Source of the DNA: Colicola sp016286205
GTDB taxonomy: Bacteria > Bacteroidota > Bacteroidia > Bacteroidales > Paludibacteraceae
NCBI GenBank assembly: GCA_016286205.1
Contig: JAEESF010000001.1
Coordinates: forward strand, 1-64,000
Length of the DNA stretch: 64,000 bases
Direction: 5' to 3'
This document shows, in pieces, positions 1 through 8,254 of this stretch. Under the pieces are notes generated by a model. It made no database searches. It had not been told where the DNA came from and saw only the letters and a program-made list of their open reading frames with translations. Within the stretch, counting starts at the first letter, position 1. Every line of letters starts with the position of its first letter. The position numbers and the translations under genes were made by a program.

Positions 1-21
1 AATGTAGAAGAGGAGGCTTAA
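1..21 (+). CDS. rpsF: C-terminal end of ribosomal protein bS6 (partial)
   Basis: The first 21 bases read in frame as Asn-Val-Glu-Glu-Glu-Ala-stop, an acidic tail of the kind that ends bS6, directly before rpsR. The order rpsF-rpsR-rplI is the usual one, so this is inferred to be the end of rpsF, cut by the window edge. The GGAGG that looks like a Shine-Dalgarno site for rpsR is therefore made of the Glu codons of this tail. Only context supports the call. Confidence 0.5.
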   Translation, partial: NVEEEA

Positions 22-23
22 TC

Positions 24-290
24 ATGGCACAGAATGACGAAATTCGCTATCTGACTCCGCAAGGTTCGGATCAGAAGAAGAAAAAGTACTGCCGTTTCAA
101 AAAGAGCGGAATCAAGTACATCGATTACAAAGATCCTGAGTTCCTGAAGAAATTCCTGAACGAGCAAGGTAAGATTCTTCCTCGCCGTATCACGGGTACT
201 TCGCTGAAGTATCAACGCAAGGTTGCTCAGGCCATTAAGAAAGCACGCCACTTGGCTTTGCTGCCTTATGTAACAGACATGATGAAGTAA
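24..290 (+). CDS. rpsR: 30S ribosomal protein bS18
   Basis: Small basic protein of 88 residues, the normal bS18 size. It binds the platform of the 30S subunit beside bS6. The core KYCRFKKSGIKYIDYKD (about residues 21-37) and the Lys/Arg-rich segment RRITGTSLKYQRKVAQAIKKAR are family signatures. It starts two bases after the presumed rpsF stop and is followed 28 bases later by rplI, so the three are one operon. A GAGGAGG stretch 8 bases before the ATG could act as a ribosome-binding site although it lies in the preceding coding sequence. Confidence 0.95.
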   Translation: MAQNDEIRYLTPQGSDQKKKKYCRFKKSGIKYIDYKDPEFLKKFLNEQGKILPRRITGTSLKYQRKVAQAIKKARHLALLPYVTDMMK

Positions 291-318
291 TTAACCCACA
301 AAAAGAAAGGAAACGAAA

Positions 319-762
319 ATGGAAGTAATTCTTATTCAAGACCTGGCTACCCTGGGTTTCAAGAACGACATCGTAAAAGTAAAAGATGGTTATGGCCGCA
401 ACTATCTGCTTCCGCAGAAGATTGCTATCATTGCTAACGAAGCCAACCGCAAACAGCTGGCAGAGAACCTGAAACAACAGGCTCACAAAGCAGCTAAGCT
501 GCTCGCAGACGCTGAGGCACTGGCTGCAAAATTGGCAGAGACCGTAATCGAAGTAAAGGCAAAAGCTAACGAAGACGGCAAAATCTTCGGTACCGTTACC
601 ACCGCAAACATCGCTGACGCATTGGCAGCACAGGAAATCAACATCGACAAGAAAGTGATTACCCTGGTTGAGCCGATTAAGCAACTGGGTGAATATACCG
701 CTCAAGCTCGTCTGCATCGCGAGGTAAAGGCCGACATCAAGCTAAACGTAGTAGCTGAGTAA
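319..762 (+). CDS. rplI: 50S ribosomal protein bL9
   Basis: 147 residues, the normal length for bL9, which binds 23S rRNA near the L1 stalk and reaches away from the ribosome on a long helix. The N-terminal domain is clear (MEVILIQDLATLG, then VKDGYGRNYLLPQKIA, residues 1-36). It is followed by the Ala/Lys-rich connecting helix (about 40-80) and the C-terminal domain containing GKIFGTVT. It lies in the rpsF-rpsR-rplI operon and is followed 35 bases later by the L31 gene in the same direction. Confidence 0.95.
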   Translation: MEVILIQDLATLGFKNDIVKVKDGYGRNYLLPQKIAIIANEANRKQLAENLKQQAHKAAKLLADAEALAAKLAETVIEVKAKANEDGKIFGTVTTANIADALAAQEINIDKKVITLVEPIKQLGEYTAQARLHREVKADIKLNVVAE

Positions 763-797
763 TTGAATTGTTTAACCATCAAAATTAACGAGATCTT

Positions 798-1052
798 ATG
801 AAAAAAGGAATTCATCCGGATAACTACCGCGTAGTAGTTTTCAAAGATATGTCTGACGGTACTCAGTTCTTTAGCCGCTCAACCGCTGCTACTAAGGACT
901 CGATCGAGATTGACGGTGTTAAATATCCGCTGATCAAGCTGGAGATTTCGAACACCAGTCACCCGTTCTACACCGGAAAATCCAAACTGGTGGACACCGC
1001 AGGTCGTGTCGACAAGTTTATGTCGCGTTACGGTAACCGCAACCGCAAGTAA
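798..1052 (+). CDS. rpmE2: 50S ribosomal protein bL31, type B (zinc-free)
   Basis: 84 residues starting MKKGIHPDNYRVVVFKD, the hallmark of bL31. There is not one cysteine in the protein, so the zinc-binding Cys set of type A is missing and this is the C-minus, type B paralogue. The SHPFYTGKSKLVDTAGRVDKF stretch near residues 54-73 is the conserved C-terminal part. It is the last gene of the ribosomal operon, since a strong hairpin terminator begins 10 bases after the stop. In other bacteria the type B form is induced under zinc limitation, but no Zur site can be recognised here. Confidence 0.93.
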   Translation: MKKGIHPDNYRVVVFKDMSDGTQFFSRSTAATKDSIEIDGVKYPLIKLEISNTSHPFYTGKSKLVDTAGRVDKFMSRYGNRNRK

Positions 1053-1061
1053 TCAACCATT

Positions 1062-1092
1062 AAGGGCGGGCATCCTGTGCTCGCCCTTATTG
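1062..1092 (+). terminator. Terminator after the ribosomal operon
   Basis: An 11-base stem, AAGGGCGGGCA (1062-1072) against TGCTCGCCCTT (1078-1088), with one mismatch-type pair and a five-base loop. The downstream run is only weakly T-rich (ATTGTACTT), so termination may be partial and the next gene may receive read-through. Confidence 0.7.
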
Positions 1093-1124
1093 TACTTGCC
1101 TATTTAGACGAAAGATTTAAGATT

Positions 1125-1883
1125 ATGAAAAACGCACATCTATGGCGCGCCCTTGGCCGCAACCTAATTATCTCGATTATTCTGTTTGGAGCATTGCTCG
1201 GCCTTTTGTGGTTGGCGGAATTTCTCTTCCCCGCCCTGCAAGGCAGACTACTGCAATTCGATAACGCCGCGTGGGTAGTCGGTATTCCGGCTAGTATCAT
1301 CGGCGTTGCATATATCCTGACTGTTCGTGACCCGCAGAACTTCACGGGATTCTTCGCAGGAATCATCATGTCGATTTTGCTGGGCGTTCAGTTCTTGCTG
1401 CAACAACAGTTTGACAGCACTTTCCTCTTTTTCTGCGTGTTCATCCCCTTCCAACTGATGTCCATCTACAAGTGGAGTCGCAGCAAGGAGGACGGTGGCG
1501 CCAGTTTCGAGCCCAAATTTCTGGACACGCCTCGATTGGTGCTGTCGGTTATGATGATGATTTTCATCACGTTGGGCGATTATCTGTTGGCCACTTATGC
1601 CTTCCAACACAATGGACTGGCGGACAATATTGCCATCAAGCTGTTCAACGGATTGCTGATCTCGTCTTCGTTCCTGGCCAACTACTGGCTGATTTACCGC
1701 AAGACCGATTCGTGGATCTATTGGTTCCTTTACAGCATGGCAGGCATTGTACTGTTTATTATTATCAACAATATATTCTCCATCGTGCTATTCACGTTCT
1801 TCCTGGTTATCAATTCGATGGCAGGCGTTGCGTGGATTCGCGCTACAAAACCGGAGAATATGGGTTGGCTTAAACGCAAATGA
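1125..1883 (+). CDS. PnuC-like integral membrane transporter
   Basis: A 252-residue polytopic membrane protein with about seven hydrophobic helices. The last third, with alternating helices ending in Trp (NYWLIYRKTDSWIYWFLY, then NSMAGVAWIR), resembles the PnuC family, which takes up nicotinamide riboside or related vitamins by facilitated diffusion. The ATG at 1125 is chosen because the upstream in-frame start at 1077 lies inside the terminator hairpin and would add residues unlike a signal. It overlaps the next gene by four bases (ATGA). The substrate cannot be told from sequence, since PnuC relatives carry thiamine, riboflavin or nucleosides. Confidence 0.6.
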   Translation: MKNAHLWRALGRNLIISIILFGALLGLLWLAEFLFPALQGRLLQFDNAAWVVGIPASIIGVAYILTVRDPQNFTGFFAGIIMSILLGVQFLLQQQFDSTFLFFCVFIPFQLMSIYKWSRSKEDGGASFEPKFLDTPRLVLSVMMMIFITLGDYLLATYAFQHNGLADNIAIKLFNGLLISSSFLANYWLIYRKTDSWIYWFLYSMAGIVLFIIINNIFSIVLFTFFLVINSMAGVAWIRATKPENMGWLKRK

Positions 1884-2788
1884 TTCGTAAACAAGATACT
1901 ATACTTCGTGTCAACGAGCCGGCTCAGCTGATGGATTTTCTCATCGCTAAGATGGGCGGCATGGCTCGTTCGTCGGTCAAACAACTGTTGGGCCAACGGC
2001 GCGTAAAAGTGGGCAAAGCCGTTCAGACGCGCCATGACTTCGCTTTGCAGCCGGGCGATGTAGTAACCGTTTTGTCCGGTCGCGGCAATGCCGAGTTGCA
2101 TCATCCCAAACTTCGTTTGGTGTATGAAGACGACGATCTGATTGTGGTGGACAAACGTCCGGGATTGCTGACTGTGGCTGCCACGCCCGGTAGCAGCGAG
2201 ACAACGGCTTACTCGATCCTTCGCGCCTATGTCAAACGCCAACATCCGCGTGCTTCGATTTTTGTGGTTCATCGTCTGGACCGCGAGACTAGTGGCCTGT
2301 TGGTTTTTGCTCGTTCGCAAGATTTGCAACAATACATGCGCACTTATTGGCGTGAACTGGTCACCGAGCGCACGTATATCGCTTTGGCCGAAGGCGTTTT
2401 GGATAAGCCCGAAGGCAAAATCACCACTTGGCTGACCGAAGACAAACGCCACGCGATGGTCTATTCGTCGCCTGTGGACGATGGCGGTGATATCGCGATA
2501 ACCAATTATAAGGTGCTTCGCACCAACGAAAATCTGTCGTTGGTAGAATTGCATCTGGAGACAGGCCGCACCAATCAGATTCGCGTTCATTTGGCCTCGC
2601 TGGGCCATCCGGTGGTGGGCGACCGCAAATACGGTCACGGCAATGATTTCAGCCCAATAGACCGCCTCTGTTTGCATGCGCAAGTACTGGCTTTTATTCA
2701 TCCTGTGACCGAACAGGAGGTTCGTTTTGAATCACCTGCACCTAAGGAATTTGTCAGTGCACTGAATACGAAGAAAGAGCGACCGTAA
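1880..2788 (+). CDS. RluA-family 23S rRNA pseudouridine synthase
   Basis: 302 residues. An S4-like RNA-binding domain is at residues 15-70 (SSVKQLLGQRRVKVGKAVQT) and the catalytic RluA domain follows. The motif HRLDRETSGLLVFA near residues 130-143 holds the catalytic Asp that attacks uridine, and LETGRTNQIRVHLASLGHPV is the second family motif. The enzyme turns specific uridines of rRNA into pseudouridine; which site (RluD- or RluC-like) is not clear. It is translationally coupled to the membrane gene upstream through an ATGA overlap. Its stop codon sits in the loop of its own terminator. Confidence 0.9.
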   Translation: MIRKQDTILRVNEPAQLMDFLIAKMGGMARSSVKQLLGQRRVKVGKAVQTRHDFALQPGDVVTVLSGRGNAELHHPKLRLVYEDDDLIVVDKRPGLLTVAATPGSSETTAYSILRAYVKRQHPRASIFVVHRLDRETSGLLVFARSQDLQQYMRTYWRELVTERTYIALAEGVLDKPEGKITTWLTEDKRHAMVYSSPVDDGGDIAITNYKVLRTNENLSLVELHLETGRTNQIRVHLASLGHPVVGDRKYGHGNDFSPIDRLCLHAQVLAFIHPVTEQEVRFESPAPKEFVSALNTKKERP

Positions 2789-2800
2789 GGCCGCTTTTTT
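2778..2800 (+). terminator. Terminator overlapping the rluA-type stop codon
   Basis: AGCGACC (2778-2784) pairs with GGCCGCT (2789-2795) with one mismatch, followed by six T. The GTAA loop contains the TAA stop of the preceding gene, so coding sequence and terminator are fused. Confidence 0.8.
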
Positions 2801-2832
2801 CGTCAAATCCCAACTTTTTCCCAACTCTAAAA

Positions 2833-2864
2833 TTTGCATATTTGCAAAATTATTAGTAATTTTG
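2833..2864 (+). promoter_or_regulatory. Bacteroidota-type promoter, leaderless start
   Basis: TTTG at 2833-2836, exactly 20 bases, then TAATTTTG at 2857-2864. The GTG start of the next gene begins five bases after the last G of the -7 box, so transcription should start at or next to the start codon. Confidence 0.8.
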
Positions 2865-2868
2865 CGGC

Positions 2869-4098
2869 GTGAAAGAGTGCGCAAAAATATTGCTCTGGGT
2901 TTTGTCTGCATGTTTTCTAGTGGCATGCAGCACGAACGATGCCTCCTCTGCCCGCCAATATTATGAGGAAGGGCGGGCGTTGCGGCAAGATGGCGAAGTA
3001 GTGCAAGCTATGCAATCTTTCATTTCTGCCACACAGACTCGTACGAACGATTTTGCCCTCCTGGGCCGCGCCTATAGCAACATGGCCAACATGTGCCGCC
3101 AAGCCGAACGCCATGATTTGGCTTTTGAGGTATATAGTTTATCTGCCGAGCAGTTCTCGCGCGCCAACGACACACTGGCTTTCGCTTATGCGCTGAACAA
3201 TATGGCATGGGAACAAGCGGTTCTAGGCAACAAAACCGCTGCGCGCACATTGGTAGATTCCGCATTGTTGGTATGTCCGTGCGAAGAAGTGCAGACCAAG
3301 GTTATCGAATCACTCGCCGCATCTTCGCTCTATGCCGAAGAATACGATTCTACCTTATTCTACACCGCGCGTATGCACAGCGCGTACGGACGCATGCTCC
3401 GCGCACAAGCGTTTTGCTTGTTGGAGCAATGCGATTCTGCGGCCGATTATGCGCGTTTGGTCATTGCAGAGACCGAAAATCCGCGCTATCTGGACGATGC
3501 CTATTATATTCTTGCGCATTGCGATTCCACCGACAATGTGACCGAGATCCTCGACCTAACATCGGCGCGAACGGATGTGCAGCGCGAGTTGGAACAGCAG
3601 AAGATTCAGCTGACACAAGCCATTATGCTGATGGAGCAAAGCCTGAAAGAAGGAGATCCAGCCAACCAAAGTAAAATCATTTGGTGGAGCCTTTTCGCTG
3701 CACTCTGCATAGTTGTTGGGGCCTTGCTTCTCATTCGCAAACTGCGCAAACAGTCTAACGACCGCACCTCGCAACTAAAGAAAACGTGTCGTGCATTGGC
3801 GCAAATTGACACGATGAAGAACGAACTGAATTGGAACAATTACGATGCTTTCTGCCGCGCGTGCGATGAGCGTTTCTTCGGTTTCGCGGACAAACTGACA
3901 CAACGCGGATTCAGCGAACGGGAGATTCGCTTGTGCCTTTTGGTGATGATTGGATTTTCATACGCAGAAATGGCGGATATCCTCAATCGCGCGCAAAACG
4001 GAATAGGCAAAGACAAATATACTATCGCCAAGAAATTGAATGTTACTGTCAAGGACTTGCAAACCACGCTGCGAAACATTGCTTGTCAGGAAGAATGA
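2869..4098 (+). CDS. Lipid- and membrane-anchored TPR protein with LuxR-like helix-turn-helix
   Basis: 409 residues. The N-terminus carries a lipoprotein signal with lipobox LVAC (Cys20). Helical TPR-like repeats fill about residues 27-235 (ALLGRAYSNMANMCRQAERH is a clear TPR). A short coiled coil leads to one membrane helix (about 270-290), and a cytoplasmic C-terminal domain (about 340-405, LTQRGFSEREIRLCLLVMIG) looks like a LuxR/GerE-type DNA-binding fold. This architecture is common in Bacteroides and implies signalling from periplasmic sensing to transcription. The start is GTG and probably leaderless. The gene overlaps the next by ATGA, and three small exported proteins follow, which may be what it senses or regulates. 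Confidence 0.75.
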   Translation: MKECAKILLWVLSACFLVACSTNDASSARQYYEEGRALRQDGEVVQAMQSFISATQTRTNDFALLGRAYSNMANMCRQAERHDLAFEVYSLSAEQFSRANDTLAFAYALNNMAWEQAVLGNKTAARTLVDSALLVCPCEEVQTKVIESLAASSLYAEEYDSTLFYTARMHSAYGRMLRAQAFCLLEQCDSAADYARLVIAETENPRYLDDAYYILAHCDSTDNVTEILDLTSARTDVQRELEQQKIQLTQAIMLMEQSLKEGDPANQSKIIWWSLFAALCIVVGALLLIRKLRKQSNDRTSQLKKTCRALAQIDTMKNELNWNNYDAFCRACDERFFGFADKLTQRGFSEREIRLCLLVMIGFSYAEMADILNRAQNGIGKDKYTIAKKLNVTVKDLQTTLRNIACQEE

Positions 4099-4604
4099 AA
4101 CGACTCGTGCTCATATTGATTTGGTGCGTTATCTGTTGGCCTCTCGCAGCTAACGGCCGATTGGATATTCCGTTAGCCAAGCACGTAGTGAAATTAGCGC
4201 CGATGGATGGGCCGACAGGCTCTACGCCTGATCCGACCGACCCCAATCAGTTCTGCGCATCGCTCACGGGCAACACATTGTTGATAGAAACCCAACACGA
4301 AACGGTTTCGTATGTCGTCATTCGCACGGATTTCAGCGAAACAAACGGCGAAGATTATTTCTACGCGCTTTCCACCGACTCAGTTTCGTGCCCGATTACG
4401 CAACCGGGAACCTATTATATTCGCATCGGCCATTGGGATACCGATTTCACGGGTATGCTGATTGTCAAATCGATTGTTTGCGGCGACCTTGAAGGCCGTT
4501 ATTATGGGTCGGTGGTCCCGGAAAACATGCCTTCCGGCTTTTATTTCATTACCCTAAACACCAACCTGGGAGTTTCTAACTCTAAATTCTATCTTGTCAA
4601 ATGA
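4095..4604 (+). CDS. Secreted DUF3244-like protein
   Basis: 169 residues. A clear signal peptide (MKRLVLILIWCVICWPLAANG) is followed by a Pro/Asp-rich linker and a small beta-sandwich. FCASLTGNTLLIETQHETVS followed by ITQPGTYYIRIGHWD (about residues 53-110) has the LSGNxLxI and PGxYxIxI pattern of DUF3244, a family of short Bacteroides exported proteins of unknown role. The ATG at 4095 overlaps the stop of the regulator gene, which fixes the start and points to translational coupling. The last four bases overlap the next gene. Confidence 0.6.
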   Translation: MKRLVLILIWCVICWPLAANGRLDIPLAKHVVKLAPMDGPTGSTPDPTDPNQFCASLTGNTLLIETQHETVSYVVIRTDFSETNGEDYFYALSTDSVSCPITQPGTYYIRIGHWDTDFTGMLIVKSIVCGDLEGRYYGSVVPENMPSGFYFITLNTNLGVSNSKFYLVK

Positions 4605-5017
4605 AAACACTTTCGCAATATATTGTCCTTTTCTGCCTTGCTGTGTTGTGCATCGGGTGTGCAGAAAAAGAAGGCAACGCCGATCTACTCGGTGCACCAC
4701 GTTTGGTGGCGCAAGGTCTCGTAACGGACGAGTTAGGTCAACCGCTACAAGGAATCCGCGTGGATATTTATGGTGTACGCAAAGAGAACGAACCCGATGT
4801 CTTGTCCTACAATTACAATTTCACCGATAGTACGGGTCATTATACCATTGTTCGTTACACCGGGCGCGAGAAATTGGAGGAAGTAACAATGGCGGCAACC
4901 GACCCACAAAATATCTATGCCGAGCAAACCATTGTTGCTCCGGTAGTGTACGAAACACCTAACTTAGACTTCTCTCGGGCAGATGTAACTGCCAATTTTG
5001 TGCTACAGAAACAGTAA
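4601..5017 (+). CDS. Small lipoprotein with carboxypeptidase-regulatory-like beta sandwich
   Basis: 138 residues. The lipobox LCIGC puts the lipidated Cys at position 20. The body (AQGLVTDELGQPLQGIRVDI, then DSTGHYTI) is the beta-sandwich fold of carboxypeptidase regulatory-like and rSAM-associated lipoproteins: a 'transition' strand, a GQPLxGIxV turn and an inner strand. It overlaps the DUF3244-like gene by four bases. It resembles the next gene and is probably a divergent paralogue. Its role is not known. Confidence 0.65.
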   Translation: MKTLSQYIVLFCLAVLCIGCAEKEGNADLLGAPRLVAQGLVTDELGQPLQGIRVDIYGVRKENEPDVLSYNYNFTDSTGHYTIVRYTGREKLEEVTMAATDPQNIYAEQTIVAPVVYETPNLDFSRADVTANFVLQKQ

Positions 5018-5044
5018 TTTCCCAACAAAATCCCAACACCTATA

Positions 5045-5076
5045 TTTGCACATCTATTTTTTTTACTATATCTTTG
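5045..5076 (+). promoter_or_regulatory. Bacteroidota-type promoter
   Basis: TTTG at 5045-5048, 20 bases, TATCTTTG at 5069-5076, 26 bases before the next start codon. Confidence 0.75.
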
Positions 5077-5102
5077 CAACCAAAACCAAAAAACGCACCA
5101 TT

Positions 5103-5522
5103 ATGAAAAAGAAATTGCAAGTGTGTATCAACGCCATTATCACTTTTTTGCTGGGTTCCGTAGGACTCACATGCTGTATGTGCAAATACGGCGTGCCGTA
5201 TGCCGAATTTAATGCTGAAGGAATAGTGACCGACCAGGAAACGGGCGAACCGATTGAGAATATCCGGGTGCAACTCAAAGAAAGCGGATACTATGTTACA
5301 CCGGAGGTATATACGGACGAGAATGGCAAGTACGTGTTTGATCGAACGATTGGTTTTCCGTACGATTCTATCGATATTATCGCTCAAGACACAGCGGGCG
5401 TATACGAAGCAGATTCCGTGCGCGTGGGAATAATATATGAGAAACAAAAAGGTTCCAAGAACGACGAATGGTACACTGGCGGAGCATTCGTTTACCAGAA
5501 TTTCAATCTAAAGAAGAAATAA
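5103..5522 (+). CDS. Radical SAM-associated putative lipoprotein
   Basis: 139 residues. A hydrophobic N-terminus ends in a Cys cluster (TCCMC, residues 23-27), then CKYGVPYAEFNAEGIVTD and TGEPIENIRVQL, and a GSKNDEWYTGGAF C-terminal part. The Cys-x-YGxPYAxF segment and the GKVTD-like strand match what I know of the Bacteroides lipoprotein family that is normally coded beside a dedicated radical SAM protein. That partner is not in this window. The gene has its own promoter and is followed by a terminator. Which Cys is lipidated or modified is not evident. Confidence 0.65.
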   Translation: MKKKLQVCINAIITFLLGSVGLTCCMCKYGVPYAEFNAEGIVTDQETGEPIENIRVQLKESGYYVTPEVYTDENGKYVFDRTIGFPYDSIDIIAQDTAGVYEADSVRVGIIYEKQKGSKNDEWYTGGAFVYQNFNLKKK

Positions 5523-5576
5523 CGAGACTTTATCGAGACAATCACGAGAGCACTTCGAGATAAAAACAACGAAAAA

Positions 5577-5598
5577 GCGACCTTCGGGCCGTTTTTTT
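5577..5598 (+). terminator. Terminator after the small lipoprotein gene
   Basis: GCGACC (5577-5582), loop TTCG, GGCCGT (5587-5592), then seven T. Imperfect stem with a stable UUCG loop. Confidence 0.7.
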
Positions 5599-5604
5599 CG
5601 TGCC

Positions 5605-5639
5605 CTAAACACTAAACACTAAACACTAAACTCTAAACG
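5605..5639. repeat. Heptamer tandem repeat (CTAAACA)
   Basis: Five consecutive 7-base units, three CTAAACA followed by CTAAACT and CTAAACG. The same CTAAAC/GTTTAG word links the micro-hairpins at 9.4 and 17.3 kb. Confidence 0.85.
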
Positions 5640-5654
5640 ATTTTTTGTCAAAAA

Positions 5655-5686
5655 TTTGCATATGTCAAAAAAAAGCAGTAAATTTG
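5655..5686 (+). promoter_or_regulatory. Bacteroidota-type promoter
   Basis: TTTG at 5655-5658 followed by CATATG, spacing 20, TAAATTTG at 5679-5686. The first gene starts 62 bases downstream. Confidence 0.8.
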
Positions 5687-5748
5687 CGTGCAAATTTGAG
5701 TTTAGACAAACGAACAACAAATACGACCATAAAAAACAACTTACAATT

Positions 5749-8214
5749 ATGAGAAAAATCTTTACATTCTTGGCAGCGATAAGCTGCGCAGTAATGCTCC
5801 ATGCGACACCTGCTACCATAGGTGCGATCAATGGAAAATTCACTATCAACTCGAGTGGTGACCAAGTGTATTTCGCGCAGGGCAACTTGCAGTATCACGC
5901 TACCACGCTCAAGTGGTTCTTTGCTGAGCATCAGTATGATGCTATGGGTGCCGGCAACGAGAACATTTCCGACATCTATGGCGGTTATATCGACCTCTTC
6001 GGTTGGGGAACGGCTAATCACCCTACCGACTCCAGCAAGAACAAAGCCGACTACCGTACGTTCGTCGATTGGGGAACCAATCGTATTCTGAATGGCGGCG
6101 ACAAAGCCAACCAATGGCGTACGCTGACTGGCGCTGAATGGCAGTATGTGATGAACCGCAATAGTGGCGCTCTGTACGGCGTAGGATCGGTGGGCGAAGC
6201 CTATGGCGTCTTCTTGCTGCCTGATAATTTTGTACTTCCTTCGGGACTGACTTTCACTTCTGGCGATGGAACCACCATAACCAATACCTACAGTCTCGAG
6301 GACTGGGCCAGGATGGAAGCCAAGGGTGCAGTATTCCTGCCTGCTCAAGGAGGAACACGTGCAGGAAACAAGGTTGAAATAGGTTATGGATCGGAATATT
6401 GGGCCAGCAATCTTTACACCCAAGACCAGCCATTCACACTCTGTATCCTAAAAGATGATCTCAGCAACGATCTGCTCGTCGACGTTAGCAACCTCACCAA
6501 CTTCACTGGACTTAACGTTCGTCTGGTGCAACCAGTGCGTCAGGAAATCAGTGCTTGTTCGTTCACCACTCCATCCGGCAATTTTGCTGACTTGTTCTCC
6601 GCTAGCGAGACATGGAATGAGACCAAATCGGTTGCAGTAGGTAGCAGTATGACGCCTGCTGCAGGTGCTCCGTACTACTGGAACAGCAACAATGCGAACC
6701 TGTATAAATGGAACGAGCCGATGAACGAATGGTATCGCGTCGATTTAGGCGGCGAAGGAACCGTCTTGACCGGCGGCAAATATAAATACAGTGTACAAAT
6801 CCGCATCGATGGAAACAACGCCTATGCTTACCAGTTCATCGAGGACGTAGAATCCATCACCATCAAGGTGGATGGCGTCGACTGGACCAACAAGGGCGGA
6901 TATGTGGCTACACCTAAGTCTGATTATGGCAACTATAGTTACTTCAACGTCGAATCGCCTGAGTTCGAACTGGAGAACGCACTCATCACCAACGTGGCGC
7001 TGAGCAATGTCGTCTTCCCTGAGAAGGGTGCAGAGCTTATCTCCGGAACGATGTATATGCAGGAGGAACTTGGCTTTGAAAGTATTTGCCCTCCGGGTGC
7101 AAGCTACTACGTGGCGGGAATCCGTTTCATGAATGGGAACGGTGGCAGCTACGCGGAGACCGCGCTCAAACCAGGCACGACCTATCAGATGCAATTCTAC
7201 ATAGCTGCCAATCCGGGTTATGATTTCCCGCACAGGGATGACGGCAATGTGAAGATATCGGAAATAACCACCACCGTTAACGGCATAAGCCGCTATAGCT
7301 TTGTTTGGGACAAGGATTATTGCATCTTCAGCATGCGCTTCACTACTTCGAAGGATACCATCAGCAATATGGCGCTGGAGGTTGTTTTCCCTGATTATGG
7401 AGATTCTGTTTCTTCGGCTGTTGCGTATCACTACGAAGACTATAAACTCCAGATTAGCGTAGATAATGCTTCGGCTTACTATTTCGATCATGTGGTCTTC
7501 TATCAAGGAGGTGGCTCTCAAGGCGGTGCTATCATATATGACGAAGAAGTTCTGCAACCAAATACTACATACAAAGCTCATATCTGGTTGCATGCAGAAG
7601 AAGGCTATATGTTCGATTATCTGACTACCAACCAAGTCCTCATCAACGGAGAACCAGCATTGGCCGTTCAGAAATTAAGCGACTACGAATTCCGTTGCAT
7701 CGTCGATTTCACCACCGGCCAACCGCTGACGGAGGTGGACGAGATCAATATCAGCGTAGTGCTGCCTAACACAGGAGACGCGGTTAACGGCAAGTATCAC
7801 GAGAATCTGTACTACTCGCTGACCGATGGTCCGGCTCAGATCACCATCCCCGATGACGCTAACTACTTCATGATGGTTTATTGGTTCTTGGACGAAAACA
7901 AGCAGAACTTCGACGAAGAGGCCTTCCTGCCGGAGAAAACGTATATGTTCGGTATTTGCCTCATCGCTCCTGAGTATGCGGGCTATATCTATGCCAACCC
8001 GGTCAATGCGCTTATCAATGGTGCTGCACCGAACGAGGTGCTGGAAGATGCTCCGCACAGCAAGCAGTACGGTGTCTATTTCACCACCGGCAAGCTGGAA
8101 GGTATTGAGAACACTGCTGCCGAAGTCAAGGCTACCAAGGTTCTCCGCGACGGCGTTCTCCTCATCGAGAAGAACGGCCGTACCTACAACGCCCAAGGCG
8201 CAGAGGTTCGTTAA
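5749..8214 (+). CDS. Large secreted protein, FISUMP/FGE-like domain plus three beta repeats
   Basis: 821 residues from the ATG at 5749, where a signal peptide begins (MRKIFTFLAAISCAVMLHA). Residues about 25-290 look like the FGE-fold/FISUMP surface domains of Bacteroidales (SSGDQVYFAQGNLQYH, YIDLFGWGTA, WRTLTGAEWQYV, GAVFLPAQGG, then NVRLVQP). Residues about 400-790 hold three imperfect repeats, each with an xVVFPxxGxx strand, an LxPxTTYxxxxxL segment, an xINGxxA strand and a closing FTTG. The protein ends in the short tail KVLRDGVLLIEKNGRTYNAQ...VR shared with the next two genes. Probably exported to the surface; no enzymatic residues recognised. Confidence 0.7.
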   Translation: MRKIFTFLAAISCAVMLHATPATIGAINGKFTINSSGDQVYFAQGNLQYHATTLKWFFAEHQYDAMGAGNENISDIYGGYIDLFGWGTANHPTDSSKNKADYRTFVDWGTNRILNGGDKANQWRTLTGAEWQYVMNRNSGALYGVGSVGEAYGVFLLPDNFVLPSGLTFTSGDGTTITNTYSLEDWARMEAKGAVFLPAQGGTRAGNKVEIGYGSEYWASNLYTQDQPFTLCILKDDLSNDLLVDVSNLTNFTGLNVRLVQPVRQEISACSFTTPSGNFADLFSASETWNETKSVAVGSSMTPAAGAPYYWNSNNANLYKWNEPMNEWYRVDLGGEGTVLTGGKYKYSVQIRIDGNNAYAYQFIEDVESITIKVDGVDWTNKGGYVATPKSDYGNYSYFNVESPEFELENALITNVALSNVVFPEKGAELISGTMYMQEELGFESICPPGASYYVAGIRFMNGNGGSYAETALKPGTTYQMQFYIAANPGYDFPHRDDGNVKISEITTTVNGISRYSFVWDKDYCIFSMRFTTSKDTISNMALEVVFPDYGDSVSSAVAYHYEDYKLQISVDNASAYYFDHVVFYQGGGSQGGAIIYDEEVLQPNTTYKAHIWLHAEEGYMFDYLTTNQVLINGEPALAVQKLSDYEFRCIVDFTTGQPLTEVDEINISVVLPNTGDAVNGKYHENLYYSLTDGPAQITIPDDANYFMMVYWFLDENKQNFDEEAFLPEKTYMFGICLIAPEYAGYIYANPVNALINGAAPNEVLEDAPHSKQYGVYFTTGKLEGIENTAAEVKATKVLRDGVLLIEKNGRTYNAQGAEVR

Positions 8215-8237
8215 TTCATTAACTCACTAATTCATTA
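8211..8237. repeat. Period-8 word repeat (ATTCATTA type)
   Basis: TTAATTCATTAACTCACTAA and following bases form 8-base words that are the reverse complement of the GAATTAAT/GAGTTAAT words at 15771-15815. It begins within the stop codon region of the previous gene and fills the short gap to the next. Confidence 0.7.
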
Positions 8238-8254
8238 AACATTACACAAATATC

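Noticed and set aside
1..23. GAGGAGG as a true Shine-Dalgarno site of rpsR
   Set aside because: The bases are explained as Glu codons ending rpsF, and Bacteroidota genes seldom use such sites; kept only as a possibility.
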